Of a stretch of 24,542 nucleotides of DNA, positions 1 through 7,299 are shown piece by piece (the stretch's first letter is position 1; each line of letters begins with the position of its first letter). Location of the stretch: positions 1-24,542 of IMG/VR virus record IMGVR_UViG_3300025889_000902. One strand, 5' to 3'. The DNA comes from a virus. The position numbers and the translations under genes are program-made. A model generated the notes under the pieces. It worked only from the letters and a program-made list of their open reading frames with translations. It did not search any database and was not told where the DNA came from.

Positions 1-1
1 G

Positions 2-124
2 AAACCAAAAGCAAACGAGAAGCAAAGCGATTTTATGATGAGGTGTGTAGCAGAAATAAGCAAGGAGTATAAAAAAGACCAAGCCATAGCAATATGCTAT
101 CAAAAATGGAAAGATAATGAGTAA
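2..124 (+). CDS. C-terminal end of a phage protein (5' truncated)
   Basis: An open frame runs into the window from the left edge and ends at a TAA at 122-124, leaving 40 residues. The visible part begins with a basic stretch (KPKANEKQSDF) followed by FMMRCVAEI and DQAIAICYQKW. This pattern, an aromatic-R-C pair followed by DQAxAICxxxW, is one I recall as a short C-terminal cassette of Bacteroidota phage head proteins such as prohead proteases; that is memory, not a search. The next gene starts inside it with an 8-nt overlap, so the two are probably translated together. The missing N-terminal part leaves its function open. The reading frame is well supported; the family is tentative. Confidence 0.6.
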   Translation, partial: KPKANEKQSDFMMRCVAEISKEYKKDQAIAICYQKWKDNE

Positions 125-1529
125 CCCTAAATTAGCACTAATACCAAGCGGATATAAAAGCGGTAAAGTATATTCTATTTTGCCGAATGATGCAAGTGGA
201 GATTTTGACTTTACAAGACAGTCAATAGGTACACGAGTACGCAAAGATGGTTTAATAGAGGAAGCTAAAACAGTAGGCAGTATTACTAATGAACTTTTAT
301 ATAGTGAGGATTATTCACAAAGTCAATGGAGTAAAATTCGTTCAACAATTAGCACAGACCAAACTCTTGCGCCTGATGGAACTAATACTGCTGATAAAAT
401 AATACCAACAGCAGATAATAATACTCACAGATGCGACCAAGTTATAACATTAACAAATAATGCAGTTTATACTTTAAGTTTTTATGTAAAAGAGGGTGGA
501 TATAATTGTATAAGAGCATCAATAGGACAAAGTAGTTTAACTTTTGGTAGTTTAGCAAGTTTTAACTTGAACACAGAAACTGTAAGTATTACAGGAACTG
601 TAAGAGATGCACAAATACAAAGTATTGCTAATGATTGGTATAGATGTTCTATAACAATGGACGCGGGGTCGACTGATAGAATTGTAATTGGTTTAGGTAA
701 TAATAATAGTTATTCTTTTGCAGGAGATACTACAAGTGGTATCTTTATGTGGGGTGCTATGGTTAGTGAGGGTGCTTTATCTGACTACATAAAAACAGAG
801 GGTACAACAGAAACTAAAAGAGTAGAAACCTTTACAGATGTACCAAGATTAGATTGGTTAAATAGTAACTGTCCTTGTTTACTTTTAGAGCCTGAACGCA
901 CCAACTATGCTACCAATAACACAAGTATGGATACGTATTCAAATAGTGTTTTTGGTAATAACCCAAACCCTACTCAAACTGCTGATTATACAATAGCACC
1001 TGATGGCACTTTAACTGCTACAAGATTACAAACTTCTAAAACAGGTACTAACTATTCTTTAATTAGTTTTCCTACAACTTCTAATGATGGTAGCGGTGGT
1101 GGTTACTACACTGCATCTGTTTATGTAAAGAGTAATACAGGAAGTAGTCAAACTATAGGTTTTTATGGTGCAAATAGTGCACCTAATACAAGAACTGCAA
1201 CAACAGAATGGACGAGAATACAATTTACAGGGCAAAGGTTAGGTAATACTAAATACGCTTATTTAGGTGCTATTAATGGTACTGATGATGATATAGATAT
1301 TTCTGTATGGGGTGCGCAAATAGAGTTAGTAGATAGCTATCCATCAAGTTTAATTTATACAGAAGCAAGTACAGTAACAAGATTAGCTGATGTTTGTAGT
1401 GTTACAACACCAAGCGGAGTAAAAGAAATAGTAGAAACATTTTTAGACGATACGACCAACACTATAACGACAATACCAAGCACATATACAATAAGTGAGG
1501 GTAAAATCAAAAAAGTAATAATGACTTAA
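117..1529 (+). CDS. Tail fibre or adhesin-like protein with two jelly-roll-like repeats
   Basis: This 470-residue protein probably sits at the tail tip or on the virion surface and binds host glycans. Residues 31-48 hold a FTRxSxxTRVxxxGLIE motif typical of Bacteroidota phage fibres. Two similar beta-rich domains follow, at about 58-230 and 255-425. Each has an aPDGtxTAd/t motif near its start (85-93 and 294-302) and a WGAxxE-like strand near its end (212-217 and 398-403). STVTRLADVC at 418-427 matches a segment of the next gene, so the two are paralogous in part. A start at 117 overlaps the upstream stop by 8 nt and fits the tight packing. No enzymatic motif is visible. Receptor binding is an inference from the domain type and from position just ahead of the lysis genes. 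Confidence 0.7.
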   Translation: MSNPKLALIPSGYKSGKVYSILPNDASGDFDFTRQSIGTRVRKDGLIEEAKTVGSITNELLYSEDYSQSQWSKIRSTISTDQTLAPDGTNTADKIIPTADNNTHRCDQVITLTNNAVYTLSFYVKEGGYNCIRASIGQSSLTFGSLASFNLNTETVSITGTVRDAQIQSIANDWYRCSITMDAGSTDRIVIGLGNNNSYSFAGDTTSGIFMWGAMVSEGALSDYIKTEGTTETKRVETFTDVPRLDWLNSNCPCLLLEPERTNYATNNTSMDTYSNSVFGNNPNPTQTADYTIAPDGTLTATRLQTSKTGTNYSLISFPTTSNDGSGGGYYTASVYVKSNTGSSQTIGFYGANSAPNTRTATTEWTRIQFTGQRLGNTKYAYLGAINGTDDDIDISVWGAQIELVDSYPSSLIYTEASTVTRLADVCSVTTPSGVKEIVETFLDDTTNTITTIPSTYTISEGKIKKVIMT

Positions 1530-1530
1530 T

Positions 1531-3960
1531 ATGGCACAAGAAATATATCATAGAAGCGAATGGGGAAACCCTAACGAACAATGGGGAAACGTTTACTTAA
1601 ACGCTGACTTAACAAATGAGTTATATAAAAGAGCAAGTGAGTACGAGAACTCGTGGGTTACAGACCAACTATTAAACGGAGTAGGCACAAAGCCAAGTAT
1701 TATACTAACACCTACTGCTTATGAAGATGGCGTATTGAATAGTGTTAAGCCTGCTAAAACTTTTGGAAGTGAATTGGTTACTAATGGTACGTTTGATGAT
1801 GGCACAAATAATTGGGGTGGTACTGCTACATTATCTATTGATGGTGGTAGGTTGAAATTAGATGGTATAGCGGGACAAACTGCTGACCAAACCATAACTG
1901 CTATTGTAGGTAAAAAATATCAAGTTAGTTATGATTTAGCTTTAGGAACTGCAACTTCAGGTGCTTTAATTATCACAGGTGGAAATTACCCAACTTTAGA
2001 TGCAAGTGAAGGTACAAATACTTTTATATCTACTGCAACAAGCACAAGTTTTAAAGTTAGACCAAGACTTGGGACAAATGGGACAATGTTTATAGACAAC
2101 GTAAGCGTAAAAGAAGTAACAGAAGCAGACTTCCAATTTTCAAGAAATTCTAGTGCGACACGAGTTAACGAATTAGGTTTAGTACAAGATGTACAGTTAT
2201 TAAGCGGAGAATTAGTACAGAACGGAAACTTTGAGCAGATAGGTAGTGAGCTTGTTACAAATGGTAGTTTTGATACTGATAGTGATTGGACTAAATTAAA
2301 TGCCACTATAAGCGATGGCAAAGGTAATTTAAACGGAGATGGTCAAACATCTTTATTGTACCAAAACATATTAACACAGGATAAATTCTATAAAGTTACT
2401 TTTACAGTATCTGATTATAATGAATTAGGAACTGCGGTAATAATAAATAATAATGGTGCTACTATATATACTATAACAAGCAATGGAACTTTTACTATAT
2501 ATTTTAAACACACTATATCAAATGGGAATTTTTTATTTAGAGCTACAAATGGTGCAATATATTCAATAGACAACGTATCAGTTAAGGAAGTAGGGCAGAA
2601 TTGGACTTTTGGTACAGGGTGGTCTATGGGAGATGGTGTAGCGGTTTTTGATACTACATCTAATTCAAGTTTTATAACAAATTTAAATATATCAAGTGGT
2701 AATTTATATAGACTAAAAATAGAAGGAGAAGTTACAAGTGGTAATATAAAATTATCAGCCACAAGTGGTTTGGGTAATGGTCAAGCTATATCTCTACCAT
2801 TTGAGCAAGAAATAACACACGATGGCGGTGCAAATACAGTTGAAATAAGAACTATTGGCTCGGCTGAAGGATTTATATCAAACGTTTCAGTAGTAGAAAT
2901 AACAGACGATACAGACTTACCGAGAATAAATTATACTAACTTTGATTATGAGAATGGAGAAGTAGTACCTTATAGCGGAGAGGGTAGTCTTTTACTTGAG
3001 CCACAGAGTACAAATCTTGTAACGTATTCAGAAGATTTTAGTGAGTGGTCACTCGGTCAAGGTGGAACAGGTTCTACTGTTGTAATTTCTAACAATGCTA
3101 TTTCTCCTGATGGAAATAATACTGCCGATAAGGTTGTATTAGATATGAACGGTGGAACTACTTCTTCTGATTTTAGTTTTATTACTATTAGTTACACATC
3201 TTCTGTTGCTACCTATATTTTGTCTTGTTATTTAAAAGGGGTTAATGGTGGAGAAGAAATATTTTTTGATTTAGATAATGGCAATAACAACTTAATAACA
3301 CTTACTAATGAATGGGTAAGATATGATTTTACAAAAACTGTTAGCACAACAGGCACAAGAAGTATAAGAATTGGATTAAGAGGAGGTTCTACTACTGATG
3401 ACACCGCATCTTTCTACATCTACGGAGCAATGCTTGAACAAAATTCATTTACTACTTCCTACATACCAACAAACGGAAGCACAGTTACTCGTTTAGCAGA
3501 TGTATGCAATAATAGTGGTAATAGTGATTTAATAAACTCAACAGAGGGTGTGCTATATGCTGAAGTAAGTGCTTTGGCTAATGATGGTACTGTTAGATAT
3601 TTGAGTTTAACTGATGGAACGAGTAATAATAGAGTTCTTATACTATACTATTCATCAGCAAATAATATTAGGACAATTATTACAAGTGGTGGCACTAACT
3701 ATATGGATAAAAACTATGGCGTGACATCAGTATTAGATTTTCACAAGGTAGCTATAAGATGGAAAGCTAATGATTTTAGCCTTTGGGTTGATGGCTCTGA
3801 AAGAAAAACAGATACAAGTGGCTCTGTTCCTATTGGATTAAATAGTTTGTCGTTTGATAGTGGCACGGGTTCAAGTAATTTCTACGGAAACGTTAAATGC
3901 GTTGCAGTATTTAAAGAAGCATTAAGTGATACAGAATTACAAAAATTAACAACTATATAA
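1531..3960 (+). CDS. Large modular fibre/adhesin with nested carbohydrate-binding-like modules and LamG-like end
   Basis: This 809-residue protein begins 1 nt after the previous stop. Residues 1-80 look like an attachment region. Modules of the SELVTNGxF ... IDNVSVKEV type follow: copy 1 at about 80-196 and copy 2 at 239-354. A third copy is split, with its beginning (ELVQNGNFEQIG) at 227-238 and its remainder (QNWTFGTGW to NVSVVEI) at 356-457. A jelly-roll-like region at 487-660 (LLLEPQSTN, ISPDGNNTADK, TSYIPTNGSTVTRLADVC) matches the upstream gene. The last 140 residues resemble a LamG/concanavalin fold (WKANDFSLWVDG near the end). Such modules usually bind sugars, so a role in recognising host polysaccharide is likely but inferred. 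The antisense frames within it are shadows. Confidence 0.7.
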   Translation: MAQEIYHRSEWGNPNEQWGNVYLNADLTNELYKRASEYENSWVTDQLLNGVGTKPSIILTPTAYEDGVLNSVKPAKTFGSELVTNGTFDDGTNNWGGTATLSIDGGRLKLDGIAGQTADQTITAIVGKKYQVSYDLALGTATSGALIITGGNYPTLDASEGTNTFISTATSTSFKVRPRLGTNGTMFIDNVSVKEVTEADFQFSRNSSATRVNELGLVQDVQLLSGELVQNGNFEQIGSELVTNGSFDTDSDWTKLNATISDGKGNLNGDGQTSLLYQNILTQDKFYKVTFTVSDYNELGTAVIINNNGATIYTITSNGTFTIYFKHTISNGNFLFRATNGAIYSIDNVSVKEVGQNWTFGTGWSMGDGVAVFDTTSNSSFITNLNISSGNLYRLKIEGEVTSGNIKLSATSGLGNGQAISLPFEQEITHDGGANTVEIRTIGSAEGFISNVSVVEITDDTDLPRINYTNFDYENGEVVPYSGEGSLLLEPQSTNLVTYSEDFSEWSLGQGGTGSTVVISNNAISPDGNNTADKVVLDMNGGTTSSDFSFITISYTSSVATYILSCYLKGVNGGEEIFFDLDNGNNNLITLTNEWVRYDFTKTVSTTGTRSIRIGLRGGSTTDDTASFYIYGAMLEQNSFTTSYIPTNGSTVTRLADVCNNSGNSDLINSTEGVLYAEVSALANDGTVRYLSLTDGTSNNRVLILYYSSANNIRTIITSGGTNYMDKNYGVTSVLDFHKVAIRWKANDFSLWVDGSERKTDTSGSVPIGLNSLSFDSGTGSSNFYGNVKCVAVFKEALSDTELQKLTTI

Positions 3961-3961
3961 A

Positions 3962-4327
3962 ATGTACATAGGAAAATACGAATTTAAAGACCAAAAGACT
4001 GCTGAAAGTAAAATAAAAGCTTTAGGAGTAGAAACAGACGAAGATGGAAACGAATACCCAACTCACTCACACGCTATTGTTAAACTCGGACATATTGTTT
4101 TAGAGCAAGGGGAATACGACGAAGAGGGAAATGAAATAAAAGCACCTGTATTAAGCGACAAATACCACGTTGATGTAGCTTGGAAGTTACAAGATACTAT
4201 TGATGAAGATGGCAATGTAATAAAAGCAGACCACCCTTATGGTTGGAAGTCAAGTGCGGTTGCTATTGCAGATGGTAACGGAGTACATAGTTTTTATGGT
4301 GTAGACTATCAAAAATTTAAATTATGA
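3962..4327 (+). CDS. Small conserved fibre-associated protein, function unknown
   Basis: A 121-residue acidic protein begins 1 nt after the large fibre gene stops, so it is almost certainly co-translated with it. It contains two DEDGN-type loops (EDGNEYP near residue 27, DEDGNVIK near residue 81) and a W/Y-rich middle (VDVAWKL, HPYGWKSSAV). I recall similar short proteins downstream of fibre genes in flavobacterial phages, but no named domain is evident. No signal peptide, membrane segment or catalytic motif can be seen. A tail-tip component or fibre assembly helper fits the location. The coding call is strong; the function is only guilt by association. Confidence 0.6.
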   Translation: MYIGKYEFKDQKTAESKIKALGVETDEDGNEYPTHSHAIVKLGHIVLEQGEYDEEGNEIKAPVLSDKYHVDVAWKLQDTIDEDGNVIKADHPYGWKSSAVAIADGNGVHSFYGVDYQKFKL

Positions 4328-4422
4328 TTAGAGCATTAAGATACATAGCGGATAAGTTAGAGCATTTTACATTTTGGTTAGTAGCTAAATGGAATAACTT
4401 TTTAAAGAAACTTATGTTATGA
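4324..4422 (+). CDS. Very small membrane-associated protein, unknown
   Basis: A 32-residue frame starts in an ATGA overlap with the preceding gene and ends in an ATGA overlap with the next, the usual sign of coupled translation. The product (MIRALRYIADKLEHFTF, then WLVAKWNNFLKKLML) looks like an amphipathic or membrane-skimming helix with positive ends. The overlap at both ends is the main reason to accept such a short frame. It may be part of the lysis cassette, but this is a guess. Confidence 0.45.
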   Translation: MIRALRYIADKLEHFTFWLVAKWNNFLKKLML

Positions 4423-4598
4423 GTGTACAAGATTTGAGATTAGCTTTTTTTAATGCTATCTCTTTAGGGGTTAGCTTTACTCATGTTGAAAACAGTTTGA
4501 AGATCATTCTGCTTCTTGCTTCTATTGTATATACTTTCCAGAAGATATACGAAACGCACAAGAAAAAAAATAGCGGTGCAAATGACAAAGAACTTTAA
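4419..4598 (+). CDS. Small single-span membrane protein, putative holin-like
   Basis: A 59-residue frame overlaps its upstream neighbour by 4 nt and the endolysin by 17 nt. It has an amphipathic N-terminal part (residues 1-20), one hydrophobic segment (about 27-40, KIILLLASIVYTFQK) and a lysine-rich soluble tail. Small size, one membrane span, a charged C-terminus and a place directly before the endolysin suggest a holin or a similar lysis accessory. I recall comparable proteins starting MSVQDL in flavobacterial phages. A second membrane protein follows the endolysin, so it is unclear which forms the pore and which regulates it. Confidence 0.55.
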   Translation: MSVQDLRLAFFNAISLGVSFTHVENSLKIILLLASIVYTFQKIYETHKKKNSGANDKEL

Positions 4599-4965
4599 AA
4601 TAAAAGAATTTAATTGCAAATGTGGTTGCAAGATGCCACTGGAAGTTTATGAAAATATCATCAAACTTGCTGGACAGCTCCAGAGGTTAAGAGATTATAC
4701 TGGAAGACCAATCACAATAAACAGTGCATACAGATGTCCAGATCATAATTCTAAAATAAAAGGAAGTAGCCGAAGCCAGCACTTATTGGGTAAGGCAGCA
4801 GACATCACAATCCAAAGTTTAAAGCCAGCAGAAGTCTTTGTAATTATTGAGGATTTGATTGATATGGGAGAGCTCTTGCAAGGTGGAGTTGGAGCTTATG
4901 ATACGTTTACTCACTATGATATAAGAAGAACAAAAGCACGTTGGAATTATGCCAGGAAAGTATAA
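4582..4965 (+). CDS. Endolysin, peptidase M15A family
   Basis: This 127-residue protein is a zinc peptidase of the M15A type, which cuts the peptide stems of peptidoglycan at lysis. FKIKEFNCKCGCKMP near the N-terminus and INSAYRCPDHN in the middle are family signatures. The zinc ligands are visible: His and Asp in QHLLGKAAD and the second His in FTHYDIR. A longer frame reaches back to 4516, but that extension is basic, unlike the family, and lies inside the preceding gene; the ATG at 4582 (MTKNFKIKEF) gives the usual length. There is no signal peptide, so release needs a holin. It overlaps both neighbours by 17 nt. Confidence 0.9.
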   Translation: MTKNFKIKEFNCKCGCKMPLEVYENIIKLAGQLQRLRDYTGRPITINSAYRCPDHNSKIKGSSRSQHLLGKAADITIQSLKPAEVFVIIEDLIDMGELLQGGVGAYDTFTHYDIRRTKARWNYARKV

Positions 4966-5428
4966 ACAAAAACATGGAACGACAAGAGTTGGAGATGCTC
5001 TACGTTGGTTAGTTAAACAAGGAAAGGAAGTAGCTCCAGAGATTCTTACTGTTGCTGGGAATATTACTGGTATAGATCAATTAAAAAATTTAGCGGATAA
5101 GATAAAAGGAGACAAGGAGCTTTCAGAGATTGACAAAGAGATGCTTCTGGAGGAGCTTAGACACGACATGATTGAGATGCAAGAAACAACAAAGCGTTGG
5201 GTTGCAGATATGAGCAGTGATTCCTGGCTTTCAAAAAATATAAGACCATTATCTCTGGCTTTTTTAACAATCACTTTATTTATATACATAATTCTTGACA
5301 GCTCTTTGGAGGGATTTAAGATTGATTCTAACTGGATTGATTTATTGTCTTCACTTCTTTTATTAGTCTATGGAGGATACTTCGGAATGCGTTCAGCAGA
5401 GAAGATAACTAAGCACTGGAAAAAATAA
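4949..5428 (+). CDS. Holin-like membrane protein (3TM GTA-holin type)
   Basis: The 159-residue product has a soluble basic N-terminus, a charged helical middle (about 55-85, rich in E, D and K) and a membrane-bound C-terminal part with two clear hydrophobic spans (about 100-117 and 130-147). The RWVADMSSDSWLSKNIRP segment before the first span, and GGYFGMRSAEK after the last, resemble the family named Holin of 3TMs for gene-transfer release. It starts inside the endolysin gene with a 17-nt overlap. It likely makes or controls the membrane lesion for endolysin release; a role in anchoring cannot be excluded. Confidence 0.7.
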   Translation: MPGKYKQKHGTTRVGDALRWLVKQGKEVAPEILTVAGNITGIDQLKNLADKIKGDKELSEIDKEMLLEELRHDMIEMQETTKRWVADMSSDSWLSKNIRPLSLAFLTITLFIYIILDSSLEGFKIDSNWIDLLSSLLLLVYGGYFGMRSAEKITKHWKK

Positions 5429-5453
5429 ATTTTTTTCTTTAAAAATAAATGTA

Positions 5454-5461
5454 TAACTTTG
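5454..5461 (+). promoter_or_regulatory. Weak Bacteroidota-type -7 element before the NinG-like gene
   Basis: TAACTTTG fits the TAnnTTTG -7 consensus. The expected -33 position holds only a T-run, not TTTG. The ten bases TATAACTTTG (5452-5461) recur exactly in the better promoter at 6133-6142. It lies in the 139-nt gap between the lysis cassette and the NinG-like gene, which otherwise shows only A/T-rich sequence. Confidence 0.4.
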
Positions 5462-5567
5462 AGCCATTTATTATAAAAAAATGTTTTCTAATTATATAGA
5501 TATAAATACATTTATAAATAAATAGAAAAATAAAGTAATAAATATATGACTTCGGAATTGTAATCTT

Positions 5568-5966
5568 ATGCCAAAAAAAACTTTAAAATATTGGAAAAAT
5601 AAGATTGACAAAGTATTTCATGAATATATAAGGAGAAGAGATGCAGATAATCAAACTGGATACTGCTCTTGTATTTCATGTGGAAAGCAAGTGCACTTTT
5701 CTGAAACTGATGCTGGACATTTCATATCAAGGCAACATCTTATTACTCGATATGATGAAAGGAACGTTCATGCACAGTGTCGTAAATGCAACCGCTTTGA
5801 ATATGGCAGACAATATGAATACAGCTTGAAGCTTGGAGAGGAGTTAAGTCAAGAGCTTCTCACAAAATCAAGAGGAGTTCTTAAACTTACTGATCCAGAA
5901 TGGTTGGAAGTATTTCAGGATTTCAAGACTAAGCTTGATGATCTTAAAAGCATCCAGAACTTTTAA
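5568..5966 (+). CDS. ninG: NinG/Rap-like recombination nuclease
   Basis: The 132-residue protein resembles lambda NinG (Rap), a structure-specific nuclease that helps phage recombination by resolving branched DNA. A basic helical N-terminus (1-25) is followed by a cysteine cluster (C33, C35, C38), then the conserved core DAGHFISRxxxxTRYDERN at 48-66 and a second pair QCRKCN (C71, C74). These Cys and His residues probably hold zinc around an HNH-like fold. The gene has its own short gaps on both sides and a terminator about 110 nt downstream, so it may be a separate transcript. The family call is good; activity is inferred from the family. Confidence 0.85.
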   Translation: MPKKTLKYWKNKIDKVFHEYIRRRDADNQTGYCSCISCGKQVHFSETDAGHFISRQHLITRYDERNVHAQCRKCNRFEYGRQYEYSLKLGEELSQELLTKSRGVLKLTDPEWLEVFQDFKTKLDDLKSIQNF

Positions 5967-6076
5967 TTGTTAATAACTCTTTAAGCTTTTAATCTCTATT
6001 TTTTATTTATTATCTATATTTGATTAAAGATATAATCTTTGTTTTTTGTTATCAAAGAGTTAACCAACTCGGAAAG

Positions 6077-6102
6077 AGCCACCTTAATAGGTGGTTTTTT
6101 TT
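6077..6102 (+). terminator. Intrinsic terminator after the NinG-like gene
   Basis: A 5-bp GC-rich stem (CCACC 6079-6083 with GGTGG 6090-6094), a six-base loop, and a run of eight T from 6095. Flanking A-T and G-T pairs can lengthen the stem. It separates the NinG-like gene from the promoter at 6110. Confidence 0.8.
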
Positions 6103-6109
6103 GTAATAA

Positions 6110-6142
6110 TTTGTGAATAATTAAAATATTTTTATAACTTTG
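6110..6142 (+). promoter_or_regulatory. Bacteroidota housekeeping-type promoter for the early operon
   Basis: TTTG at 6110-6113, a 21-bp spacer and TAACTTTG at 6135-6142 match the TTTG-N19-21-TAnnTTTG consensus. It lies just after a terminator and 32 nt before the start codon at 6175, so it probably drives the first recombination operon through the host primary sigma factor. Confidence 0.75.
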
Positions 6143-6174
6143 GGATATTATTAACTTTTTATAACATTAAACAA

Positions 6175-6375
6175 ATGAATTTATTACAAAGAATGAAGCC
6201 ACATTACAAGCAAGAGCTTGAGAAGTGGAACTTAAAAATTCCAGACTTAGTTGATAGGATCTGTGAAGACTTAGAAAACGAGAGATTTGTTCACAAACTT
6301 AGGTATGAAACAATCATTGACTTAAATTTTGTCTTTGGGAGTTTAGATGCTTTCCAATTTTTTGAAGAGCTATGA
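6175..6375 (+). CDS. Small early protein, function unknown
   Basis: A 66-residue protein is the first gene behind the promoter at 6110-6142, with a 32-nt gap, so it is probably expressed soon after infection. It is predicted helical and mixed in charge (KPHYKQELEKWNLKIPDLV in the first half, DLNFVFGSLDAFQFFEEL at the end). No cysteine cluster, membrane span or nucleic-acid-binding motif is clear. It ends in a 4-nt ATGA overlap with the next gene. First-gene position behind a strong host promoter is common for takeover or regulatory proteins, but nothing in the sequence shows that role here. Confidence 0.6.
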   Translation: MNLLQRMKPHYKQELEKWNLKIPDLVDRICEDLENERFVHKLRYETIIDLNFVFGSLDAFQFFEEL

Positions 6376-6512
6376 CACATACAGAAGACGTAAGGAGAGT
6401 ATCATCTCCATCACAAGTTGATTTTTTAAACGCAAGAATAGAAGCGTTAGAAAACAGAGTACAATTCTTGGAAGCAATCCTTGAAGTTGAATATTTAAAT
6501 AAAGAACAATGA
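6372..6512 (+). CDS. Small coiled-coil protein, unknown
   Basis: A 46-residue frame with ATGA overlaps at both ends (start inside the stop of the gene before, stop around the start of the gene after). Residues 15-40 (QVDFLNARIEALENRVQFLE) show a heptad-like pattern of Leu/Ile/Val, so it may be a short coiled coil. The double overlap supports real translation. No family is recognised. Confidence 0.5.
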   Translation: MTHTEDVRRVSSPSQVDFLNARIEALENRVQFLEAILEVEYLNKEQ

Positions 6513-6916
6513 ACAAAGCAAAACTAACAGAGTTATACAAAAAGTATAACCTTACAAAAGAAGATTTCTTTAAGCATCAACACTATACAATCATTACAAG
6601 ACAAGGTATTGACAAGATACAAGCTCTTGAGCAAATGAGCGTTAGTTATGAGGTAATTAAATGTGAGCCGAATTTCGCAGTATTTAAAGCTCATGCAGAG
6701 AAAGATGGAAAGAAAATTGAAACCTTTGGAAGTGCTTTAAAAGGAGCTAATTACAAAGATGGAAATACTAACTCGTGGTACGTTCCAGAGATGGCAGAAA
6801 AACGTGCAATGAGTAGAGCAGTTTTGAAACTAACTGGCTTTTATGAACTCGGAGTATTTGGAGAAGATGAAAGTGAAAGTTTCAAGAAACCAAAAACAGA
6901 ATTTAAAACCCTTTAA
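6509..6916 (+). CDS. Putative single-strand annealing or recombination protein (Rad52/Erf-like, tentative)
   Basis: The 135-residue protein has IITRQGIDKIQALEQM near residues 28-43, a beta-strand region with ETFGSAL at 71-77, and YVPEMAEKRAMSRAVLKLTG at 91-110. The MAEKRAxxRAVLKL helix resembles one seen in phage annealing proteins of the Rad52-like and Erf groups, where it supports DNA binding and ring formation. The gene sits directly before an SSB-like gene, the usual partner of an annealing protein, and near a NinG-like nuclease and a RecE-like exonuclease. The protein is shorter than most annealing proteins, so it could also be an accessory factor. The assignment rests on motif likeness and context. 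Confidence 0.45.
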   Translation: MNKAKLTELYKKYNLTKEDFFKHQHYTIITRQGIDKIQALEQMSVSYEVIKCEPNFAVFKAHAEKDGKKIETFGSALKGANYKDGNTNSWYVPEMAEKRAMSRAVLKLTGFYELGVFGEDESESFKKPKTEFKTL

Positions 6917-6927
6917 TTTTTATTTAT

Positions 6928-7230
6928 ATGAGTGCATTAATTAATTTTAGTTTAAATGTAGCAAAGCTACCAAAGGAGAAGTTTATTGCTGGAAAAGATG
7001 GAGCAGTTTACGTAAATCTCACAATGAGCGTCAATGATGAAACAAGATACGGTAATAATGCTGGAATCTATGTTAGTCAAACGCAAGAGGAAAGAGAAGC
7101 CAAAAAACAAAAGACTTACTTAGGCAATGGAAAAGTAGTCTGGAACAATGGTACAATCGTAAACGCAGAGCGTGAAGCAGCTCCAGAAGTTGAAGCATCT
7201 CCACAAGAAGCAGCAGATCTACCTTTTTAA
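6928..7230 (+). CDS. ssb: Single-stranded DNA-binding protein-like
   Basis: The 100-residue protein has a beta-rich body (INFSLNVAKLPKEKFIAG, then VYVNLTMSVNDETRYGN) and a flexible acidic tail that ends DLPF. A short acidic tail ending in a D-x-P-F motif is the hallmark of bacterial and phage SSBs, where it recruits partner proteins. The body is shorter and differs from E. coli SSB, so this is a phage-type OB-fold guess. It follows the putative annealing protein by 11 nt and precedes a strong terminator, closing the operon that begins at 6175. Confidence 0.7.
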   Translation: MSALINFSLNVAKLPKEKFIAGKDGAVYVNLTMSVNDETRYGNNAGIYVSQTQEEREAKKQKTYLGNGKVVWNNGTIVNAEREAAPEVEASPQEAADLPF

Positions 7231-7237
7231 TTTTTAG

Positions 7238-7265
7238 AGGGGAGCTTCGGCTCTCCTTTTTTTTT
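7238..7265 (+). terminator. Intrinsic terminator with UUCG tetraloop after the SSB-like gene
   Basis: GGGGAGC (7239-7245), a TTCG loop closed by C-G, and GCTCTCC (7250-7256) form a 7-bp stem with one G-U pair, followed by nine T. The C(UUCG)G loop is extra stable. It ends the first early operon. Confidence 0.85.
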
Positions 7266-7299
7266 ATATATTTATGATAACAAAAAACTATATTAAAAA

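Noticed and set aside
1986-2762. Antisense frames inside the large fibre gene
   Set aside because: Low-complexity translations without motifs, opposite to a well-supported gene with clear domain repeats.
4516-4581. Upstream extension of the endolysin frame
   Set aside because: The added basic residues do not fit the M15A family, and the segment already encodes the holin-like protein in another frame.
5641-5829. A 62-residue + strand frame within the NinG-like gene
   Set aside because: Out-of-frame shadow of a gene with a clear zinc/HNH-like pattern.
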